The translations under genes were made by a program, and so were the position numbers. 64,000 nucleotides of DNA. Source: Bin87 sp965221295 (GTDB lineage: Bacteria; Chloroflexota; Dehalococcoidia; Lucifugimonadales; UBA3495). Within the stretch, counting starts at the first letter, position 1. The number at the start of each line of letters is the position of its first letter. Below, one piece after another: positions 58,678 through 64,000 of the stretch. The notes under the pieces are model-generated. The model had not been told where the DNA came from, made no database searches, and saw only the letters and a program-made list of their open reading frames with translations. Where the stretch lies: positions 806,001-870,000 of the forward strand of contig OZ244879.1 of the NCBI GenBank assembly GCA_965221295.1, read 5' to 3'.

Positions 58678-59460
58678 TCATCGGAATTGCCACAACCGGA
58701 GCGCCGTCCCCCCGAATATTTTGCGGATGTCCTCTGGCGGGCACCAACTCTCCATCTCCTGCATCGTGTATCGTAGGGAATTGCGATAACCCTCCCGGTT
58801 CGCGCAACGCGGCCAGTCGGAACCCCATACCATGCGGTCGGGTCCAAACGAATCGTAGGCCATCCGCACCCAGGGAGGCGTGTACCGGTATGGGAACGGC
58901 GGGTCGCTGATTTCGCCCATGCCATGAATCTTGATGACGGTATTGGGATGACCGGCCAGTTCCAAGGCCCGGCGAAACGTGGATTCCGGCGGCATCTCGG
59001 GCGCGCCAATGGCATGGATGCCCATGCCGGCCAGATGTTCCAGGATGAACGTCAGGTTGGGCAATTCAAATACCAGCGCGTCAAATTCCGCGGAGGCGAA
59101 CACGTCGGCCGGGCCGCCAACGCTCACCGACATGCCCAGTCGGTCTGCGGCGCGCCAAATCGCCAGCGGATCATTGCCCGGCGAGCGGTGAAAGTTGCGA
59201 ATCCGCAGGGTCTCGGCGCCGGCGGCCCGCAAGCCGTCCAGGGTGTCCGGCGCCGCGGGGTCGTCAATGTCCACCCGACATACCACGGAGAAGCGACCGG
59301 GGAACCGGTGGACGCACTCCAGCACGTAGGAGTTGTCCAGCGTGGCGGTGGATTGCACCAGCGTCGTTTTGGATACGCCGTTCAACTCCATCTGGGCGAG
59401 CAGAATTTCGACCGGCTCGTAGTGGTCGCGTCCGATATGCACATGGGTATCGACAATCAT
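58678..59460 (-). CDS. Amidohydrolase family protein (Amidohydro_2 type)
   Basis: A 260-residue TIM-barrel metal hydrolase of the ACMSD/2-pyrone-4,6-dicarboxylate hydrolase type. It begins MIVDTHVHIGRDHYEP (HxH), has VFELPNLTFILEHLAGMGIH (central His region), a helix with VIKIHGMG and the terminal metal Asp in PDRMVWGSDWPRC, followed by the conserved IRKIFGGTALRLW. ATG 59460 is the best start because it opens directly on the HxH strand; the frame has ten further codons. It lies upstream of aapJ with a 300-base gap, so probably an independent unit. Confidence 0.9.
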   Translation of the reverse strand: MIVDTHVHIGRDHYEPVEILLAQMELNGVSKTTLVQSTATLDNSYVLECVHRFPGRFSVVCRVDIDDPAAPDTLDGLRAAGAETLRIRNFHRSPGNDPLAIWRAADRLGMSVSVGGPADVFASAEFDALVFELPNLTFILEHLAGMGIHAIGAPEMPPESTFRRALELAGHPNTVIKIHGMGEISDPPFPYRYTPPWVRMAYDSFGPDRMVWGSDWPRCANREGYRNSLRYTMQEMESWCPPEDIRKIFGGTALRLWQFR

Positions 59461-59849
59461 GATGGCAAGCCACCTCATCCAGATTGGCATGGCGAAATCC
59501 AGATTGGCGTCGCGTACGGGGCGTGGCGATGCGGAAGCGCCAAACGCTCGTCCCCAGGTTCTGGTTCACCGCGTCGCCGCCGTTCCTCGAAACGATGAAA
59601 GTTGGGCGCGGCGCCACCAAACCCTATCATCGCGTGCGCAGGGTGGCAATCTCATGGCGCCACGGCGCGTACATATTGCTCTATAAAATCGTCATCGCCG
59701 CGCCGCTCCAGTTTTGGCATCAGCAGGACGCCATACGCTAGACGCGCCAATCGGCCTGGGCGCATTGGCCTGGGCGCTCCGGCGTCCACGCCATACCCTG
59801 CACGGGCAATCACCTGGCGGTTCCTCGCATTTTCTGGGGAGGTCCGGTG
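59461..59849. other. Intergenic region, nothing firmly recognised
   Basis: No supported gene. A weak, decayed relative of the hairpin repeat (GGGTGGCAATCTCATGG near 59640) is visible. The downstream end merges into a broken phosphotriesterase-family gene. Confidence 0.4.
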
Positions 59850-60207
59850 GACAAGGTGGCCGCCCCATTCATTGGGGAATCCACGAGGGGATCGAGGATA
59901 CCGGCGTCCGGGCGGGCATCGTCAAGGTGGTTCGCTACCGGGCGCTCCCAAATGGCAAGCACGCGCCGAAATCGTCAAACGCCTGATCGACGCCGCCTGG
60001 CCCCATCGTTTGATGCTGCTCCACGTCCATTCCACGCCGATAGCGCAGCCATCTGAAGAAGTCCGCCGCGAACGTGAAGGGTTCAACCCCGACGGTTGCC
60101 CGCCAATCACCCGCAACGTGCTGCCTCGCCTGATCGGACTCGGCGCTACCGACGCCGACGTGAAGGCCATCATGGTGGACAACCCCCGTCCGTTTTTCGA
60201 AGATTGA
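59850..60207 (+). pseudogene. Remnant of a phosphotriesterase-family gene
   Basis: Around 59873-59945 one frame reads WGIHEGIEDTGVRAGIVKVV, which is the DIxEGIxGTGxRAGIIKxA strand of phosphotriesterase-like hydrolases. From about 59965 a different frame reads AEIVKRLIDAAWPHRLMLLH and ends GLGATDADVKAIMVDNPRPF with FED and stop at 60207, the family C terminus. The stretch between them (which should hold two metal ligands) is missing, so the gene has lost its N-terminal half and has an internal deletion with frameshift. Confidence 0.65.
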
Positions 60208-60560
60208 TGTCGGACTCCCTACAAACCAGGCTCCCGCTACTTTCGAGGAACCCATCACCGCTCACCGAGTAGAGTCCTGTTATCTCCGCAACATATGCAA
60301 GGCCAGGAATGATGCTTGTCATGGCGCAAAGCCAAGTCTGTGTCGCAAATCTGCTGGCGAATGACCGCCCTCCCAGACTTCGGAATTGCCACGCTGCGCT
60401 CGCGTAGATCTCGCAACGGCCTCGCAGAGGCGGCGCCACAGGCGTCGGGGCCGATAAGCGTTCGCGGAGCGCCCGCTTGCGTTGCCCGACCTCTGCCGCT
60501 ATCCTTGCCCGCGATTCACCGGCCGGCTTCGGCCCGCCACCTCCACCGGAGATTCGCAAC
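60208..60560. other. Intergenic region with a decayed hairpin element
   Basis: GAATTGCCACGCTGCGCTCG at 60382-60401 is a degenerate inverted ATTGCGAG element. No gene or promoter is otherwise supported. Confidence 0.45.
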
Positions 60561-61001
60561 ATGACACAGGCCTCCCCCCAAATCCCCCTGCCCGCTCCAC
60601 AACCTGAATCCGATTTCTATTGGGAGAAATGCAAGGCCGGCGAGTTGTGGCTGCGCCATTGCGTAGCCTGCGACCGGTCCTACTTCTATCCCCGCGACAT
60701 CTGCCCATTTCCTGAGTGCTTCTCGCGGGACACCGACTGGATTCAGAGCAGTGGCCGGGGCACGTTGCACACCTTCGCCATCGTGCACCGGGGACCCACG
60801 CCCGCTTTCCGGGACAAGGTTCCCTATATCGCCGCGGTGGTGGAACTCGAGGAGGGCCCGCGCATCCCCACCTGGCTGGTGGGCATCGAGTTCGGCGAGG
60901 GCGAAATACGGCCCGATTCGGTCCAGTGCGGCATGGCGGTTCAGGTATCTTTCCAGGACATGGACGACAATATCTCCCTGCCCATGTTCCATCCGGCGTA
61001 G
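60561..61001 (+). CDS. Zn-ribbon and OB-fold protein (DUF35 family)
   Basis: A 146-residue DUF35 protein. The rubredoxin-like zinc ribbon is LWLRHCVACDRSYFYPRDIC followed by a fourth Cys in FPECFS, then the OB fold: WIQSSGRGTLHTFAIVHRGP, PYIAAVVELEEGPRIPTWLV and GMAVQVSFQDMDD. DUF35 proteins partner thiolases or other acyl-CoA enzymes and bind acyl-CoA. Its usual thiolase partner is not adjacent. CGGAGA precedes ATG 60561 by eight bases; the frame is open for 28 more codons upstream without similarity. Confidence 0.9.
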   Translation: MTQASPQIPLPAPQPESDFYWEKCKAGELWLRHCVACDRSYFYPRDICPFPECFSRDTDWIQSSGRGTLHTFAIVHRGPTPAFRDKVPYIAAVVELEEGPRIPTWLVGIEFGEGEIRPDSVQCGMAVQVSFQDMDDNISLPMFHPA

Positions 61002-61064
61002 ATACGCTATGCGGCGGGTATGCGCCGTTCGGCAAGGAGATGGTCAAGCGCAAACCCGCACACT

Positions 61065-61073
61065 TGCTATAAT
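61065..61073 (+). promoter_or_regulatory. Extended -10 promoter (TGCTATAAT) directly before copA
   Basis: TGC is joined to a perfect TATAAT (61068-61073). The copA ATG begins eight bases later, with no Shine-Dalgarno between, so the transcript would start at or beside the ATG. No recognisable -35 and no CopY/CueR-type dyad is seen. Confidence 0.65.
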
Positions 61074-61081
61074 TGGGCCGT

Positions 61082-63421
61082 ATGGCCCAGTCAAGAACCG
61101 ATACCCTCATCATTCCCGTTTCTGGGATGACCTGCGCCGCCTGCGTCCACCACGTGGGCGAGGCGATCAGAACCGTGCCCGGCGTGTCCGGCGTTTCCAT
61201 CAACTTGGCCACCGCCCGGGCTACGGTGAGCCTTGACGCCAGCGCCGCAGCGGCTCCCCCGCTGGATGTCCTGGCCCGCGCTGTCGCCGACGCGGGCTAT
61301 CGTCTGGACACCGACGCCACCAACGCCGACCCGGAAACCGGCCGATCTGGAGAAGAACAGGACCTGCTGCGGAGATTGTTCGTCGCCGGCGGCGGAGGAA
61401 TCCTGCTGTTGTTGGGGTCGTTTCCAGCGCTGCCCTGGACAGACGAGTTGCTGTCGCTGCGCTGGTATCCCGCCCTGCTGTGGGCCGTGGCGACGCCCGT
61501 GCAACTCTGGGCGGGCTGGCCCTTCTACGTAGCCGGTTTCGCTGGCTTGCGCCGGTTGCAGCCTAACATGCATACGCTGATCGCGCTGGGCACTTCGGTG
61601 GCCTACGGCTACAGCGCGGCGATGGTCCTGTTGGCTTGGCTACCGATTTCCGGGGCGGAGATGGCGCTGGGCGGGCATCAACTGCACTTCGACATGGCGG
61701 CCATCATAGTGGCCTTGATACTGCTGGGTAGGTGGCTGGAAGCCCGGGCGCTGTCGCGGGCGTCGGACGCCATTGGCAGGCTGGTGAACCTGCGCCCCAG
61801 GGTAGCGCGCCTGTTGTCGGACGACGGCAGCATCCGCGAGGTGGCGGTGGAGCAGGTTGCCGTCGGCGACGCGCTGGCCGTGCGGCCCGGCGAGCAAATC
61901 CCTGTGGACGGCGAAATCGTCAGCGGGGCTACGGACGTGGACGAGTCTCCGTTGACGGGGGAAAGCATACCGGTGGAGAAATCTCCCGGCGACTCGGTTT
62001 TCACCGGCACGCTGAACGGTACCGGCGGATTCATCATGCGGGCCCGACGGGTGGGGGCCGACACCGCCCTGGCCCAGGTGATTCGGTTGGTGGAAGAAGC
62101 GCAGGGGTCTTCCGCTCCGGTGCAACGATTGGCGGACCGGGTGTCCGCTTGGTTTGTGCCCGGGGTTGGACTGGTCGCGCTGGCCGCTGCGGTGACGTGG
62201 CTCTTCCTGGGGCCAGCGCCGGCGTTGTCGGGAGCGGCGTGGCAGTATGCCATGCTCACGCTAGTTGCGGTGTTCATCATCGCCTGCCCCTGCGCGCTGG
62301 GTTTGGCGACCCCGACGGCAATCATCGTGGGGGTCGGTAGAGCCGCCGAACGCGGCATCCTGATCCGGAGCGCCGCCGCGCTGGAAACGGCGCACCGGGT
62401 TGCCGTGGTTGCCGTGGACAAGACTGGCACGCTGACCACCGGCCGTCCGCGGGTAACTGACACGCTAGCCGGCGAAGGCATTGATGCCGCGTCGGTCCTG
62501 ATTGCCGCAGCGTCGGCGGAGCAAATGTCAGAGCACCCGATAGGTCGCGCCGTGGTCCAGCGCGCCGAAGTCCAACGCGCCGAAGGATCGGGCGCGCCGT
62601 TGAACGCCCCGACCGAATTCCTCGCCCACCGAGGCGCCGGGGTGACGGCCACCGTGGATGGGCAGGCCGTCGTGGTTGGCAATGCGCCCCTGATGGAACG
62701 CCAGGGAGTCGCGGTGGACGCTGGCCTAGCGGACGCCGCTGAGAAACTGGCAATTGAAGGCAAGACGCCGATGCTGGTGGCGCGCGACGGGCGAACCGTC
62801 GGCGTCATCGCGGTGGCTGATGAGATCAAGCCCGGCGCCGCGGCGGCGGTCGCCGCGTTGCAGACGCGGGGAACTCGTGTGGTGATGCTCACCGGCGACC
62901 GGCCTGAGGTCGCTGCGTTGGTGGCGTCGCAGTGCGGCATCGCCGACTACCGAGCTGGGATGCTGCCGGCCGACAAGGCGGAGGCGATAGCGCTGATGCA
63001 GGCCGGCGGCAACGTGGCGGCGATGGCCGGGGATGGCATCAACGACGCTCCAGCGTTGGCGCAGGCCGACGTGAGCATCGCTATGGGCGGCGGAACGGAC
63101 ATCGCCCGGGAGACGGCGGACATCACCCTGATGGGAGACGACCTGGGGGGCATAGCCACGTCGTTGAACCTGTCCCGCGCGACCATGCGGACGATTCGAC
63201 AAAATCTGTTCTGGGCCTTCTTCTACAACTCCCTGCTGATTCCGGTGGCCGCGGGCGCGTTGTATCCGCTGTTCGCCGCGCTGGGTGGCGTGCCCGGTGG
63301 GTTGACCTTCTTCTTCGGAGAGGCCGGGTTCCTGAATCCGATCCTGGCCGCGTTGGCCATGGCCTTAAGTTCTGTGAGCGTGGTGAGCAACTCGCTGCGA
63401 CTGCGGCGAACGCCGATTTGA
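61082..63421 (+). CDS. copA: Heavy-metal (copper) translocating P-type ATPase
   Basis: A 779-residue P1B-ATPase. One N-terminal heavy-metal domain has PVSGMTCAACVHHVGEAIRT (CxxC). Helices precede the A-domain motif VDESPLTGESIPVEKSPGD; the metal-binding helix is FIIACPCALGLATPTAII (CPC); the phosphorylation motif is VDKTGTLTTGRPRV; the nucleotide domain has SEQMSEHPIGRAV (HP) and the hinge MAGDGINDAPALAQADVSIA. These are Cu(I) or Ag(I) exporter features. ATG 61082 is used because of the promoter position and the family start; TTG 61073 is open as well. No chaperone or regulator gene is adjacent. Confidence 0.95.
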   Translation: MAQSRTDTLIIPVSGMTCAACVHHVGEAIRTVPGVSGVSINLATARATVSLDASAAAAPPLDVLARAVADAGYRLDTDATNADPETGRSGEEQDLLRRLFVAGGGGILLLLGSFPALPWTDELLSLRWYPALLWAVATPVQLWAGWPFYVAGFAGLRRLQPNMHTLIALGTSVAYGYSAAMVLLAWLPISGAEMALGGHQLHFDMAAIIVALILLGRWLEARALSRASDAIGRLVNLRPRVARLLSDDGSIREVAVEQVAVGDALAVRPGEQIPVDGEIVSGATDVDESPLTGESIPVEKSPGDSVFTGTLNGTGGFIMRARRVGADTALAQVIRLVEEAQGSSAPVQRLADRVSAWFVPGVGLVALAAAVTWLFLGPAPALSGAAWQYAMLTLVAVFIIACPCALGLATPTAIIVGVGRAAERGILIRSAAALETAHRVAVVAVDKTGTLTTGRPRVTDTLAGEGIDAASVLIAAASAEQMSEHPIGRAVVQRAEVQRAEGSGAPLNAPTEFLAHRGAGVTATVDGQAVVVGNAPLMERQGVAVDAGLADAAEKLAIEGKTPMLVARDGRTVGVIAVADEIKPGAAAAVAALQTRGTRVVMLTGDRPEVAALVASQCGIADYRAGMLPADKAEAIALMQAGGNVAAMAGDGINDAPALAQADVSIAMGGGTDIARETADITLMGDDLGGIATSLNLSRATMRTIRQNLFWAFFYNSLLIPVAAGALYPLFAALGGVPGGLTFFFGEAGFLNPILAALAMALSSVSVVSNSLRLRRTPI

Positions 63422-63897
63422 CGTACCACGCCGCGCTTCGGCCCACGGATCCGCGCGTTGCGCCAATGCGTCCTTACTGGTCGGCGCCTCGCGTTTGGCG
63501 CCTCGCGGTCGACGCCTCACGCCGAATCTCTGCGCCAGAAGCGGCTCCGCTACAGGCTTGGAGTCGCCGCGTCGACGCTGAGACCGCTGGCGTTCGTGTG
63601 TCATGGCGCAGAACGACAGCGACGCGGCGATGCCGCGCCAGCGCCAAGAGACGCCAAGGGCTATTCCGAACGTCGTTAGTTGCGATTGGCTAGATCGCCG
63701 CGGCTCGCTCGCAGTTACAATGGTAAGGCGTTTCCCGAGGTCCTATGCGGAGTCACGCAACTTCGGGACTCCACGGTGGCCAGTCATCCGCTCTTTGTGA
63801 GGTTCAGCGTGCCCACGCTTGGAGAGTTAGAGTTCTCTGCTTGCTTGGCGAAAGACCGTTTGACCTACGTTGCGCCGGGTTCAGGCGCTGTTTTGGT
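63422..63897. other. Region after copA with decayed hairpin repeats
   Basis: No gene is supported. Fragments of the ATTGCGAG family occur at about 63603-63730, including GATCGCCGCGGCTCGCTCGC with altered arms. Three copies of a CGCCTCGCG(T/G)-type hexamer-rich stretch lie at 63480-63520. From about 63800 the composition drops in GC, ahead of the 29-bp repeats. Confidence 0.5.
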
Positions 63898-64000
63898 CTG
63901 GCGCCCGCACTGGCATGGGATCGCTCTATCTGGCCGACATTTTTGATGCCTAGGAACGCTGGCGTCCGCACTGGCATGGGATCGCTCCGAGGATTGGAGC
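63898..64000. CRISPR. Possible edge of a CRISPR array: two 29-bp repeats, 32-bp spacer
   Basis: CTGGCGCCCGCACTGGCATG continuing to GGATCGCTC (63898-63926) recurs at 63959-63987 with a single C/T change. The gap is 32 bases of unrelated sequence, and the window ends 13 bases after the second copy. Repeat and spacer lengths match type I-E arrays. The repeat has a partial dyad (GCGCCC with GGG-AT-CGC), and the C/T difference keeps a G:T wobble. Only two copies are visible and no cas gene is in the window, so a plain 61-bp tandem duplication is the alternative. Confidence 0.4.

Noticed and set aside
58377..59015. Extended N terminus of the amino-acid binding protein
   Set aside because: The open frame continues upstream, but the lipoprotein signal and Shine-Dalgarno lie at 58376, and the extension is Arg-rich without similarity.

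Overview
The window is GC-rich (roughly 60-65% by eye), densely coded DNA that looks like a Chloroflexota chromosome of the Dehalococcoidia/SAR202 type. Support for this is indirect: a Vms1-like release factor, a coaD-linked F0-b/DivIVA-like protein, MutS2, DUF11 surface repeats, and a metabolic set of amidohydrolases, acyl-CoA and enoyl-CoA enzymes, RraA-like and DUF35 proteins and MFS carriers. Assignment to family level is inference; there is no rRNA, tRNA or complete marker set here. I saw no prophage and no insertion sequence.

Layout. 1-3246: end of a polysaccharide-type acetyltransferase, a GT4 glycosyltransferase, a DUF502 membrane protein and a PIG-L deacetylase. 3269-6921 (minus): a DppDF ATPase pair without its permeases, then a class-III aminotransferase. 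7668-12219: cupin, alpha/beta hydrolase, nadC, rsmD, coaD and a coiled-coil gene whose only well-placed start codon is ATC. 12296-12960: 197-bp tandem repeats. 13078-18321: a GNAT/class-V aminotransferase fusion, an MFS carrier, an amidohydrolase and a hypothetical gene. 18754-23295: a DUF11 repeat surface protein with a sigma70-type promoter, then ybeY, a zincin and pgpA. 23494-29951: a decayed NYN gene facing an intact one, a hydantoinase-like enzyme, an MFS carrier, an Fe-ADH-like protein and a DinB protein.

30019-35428 is the most interesting stretch. An acyl-CoA dehydrogenase / enoyl-CoA hydratase operon carries an embedded DUF6883-DUF4926 gene pair and a second, stop-interrupted DUF4926 copy. 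The genes are joined by 4-base stop/start overlaps, one of them apparently using CTG as start. Next come an SDR, a REEG-repeat membrane protein with a solo paralogue, and panB. 36049-47470: an mgtE remnant, uvrC, a long hairpin-repeat field (39116-40000), a Xer recombinase, an S1C protease, mutS2, a DinJ/YafQ toxin-antitoxin pair and a VLRF1-type ribosome-rescue hydrolase. 47679-52631: a DinB/tetrapyrrole-methylase-like fusion, a beta-hydroxyacid dehydrogenase, a second enoyl-CoA hydratase, a lipoprotein cyclophilin and an RraA-like protein. 52855-58376: a general amino-acid ABC importer (AapJQMP-like) with a membrane coiled-coil gene inserted between permease and ATPase. 58678-63421: an amidohydrolase, a phosphotriesterase-family remnant, a DUF35 protein and a copper-type P-ATPase. 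The last 103 bases hold two 29-bp repeats separated by 32 bp, possibly the edge of a CRISPR array.

Two genome-wide habits show. Many intergenic gaps are filled by short hairpin repeats sharing an ATTGC/GCAAT stem with exchangeable inner arms. Several genes (copA, panB, mutS2, the gene at 17764-18321, perhaps the VLRF1 gene) have a -10 box only 5-9 bases before the start codon and no Shine-Dalgarno, which suggests leaderless transcripts.
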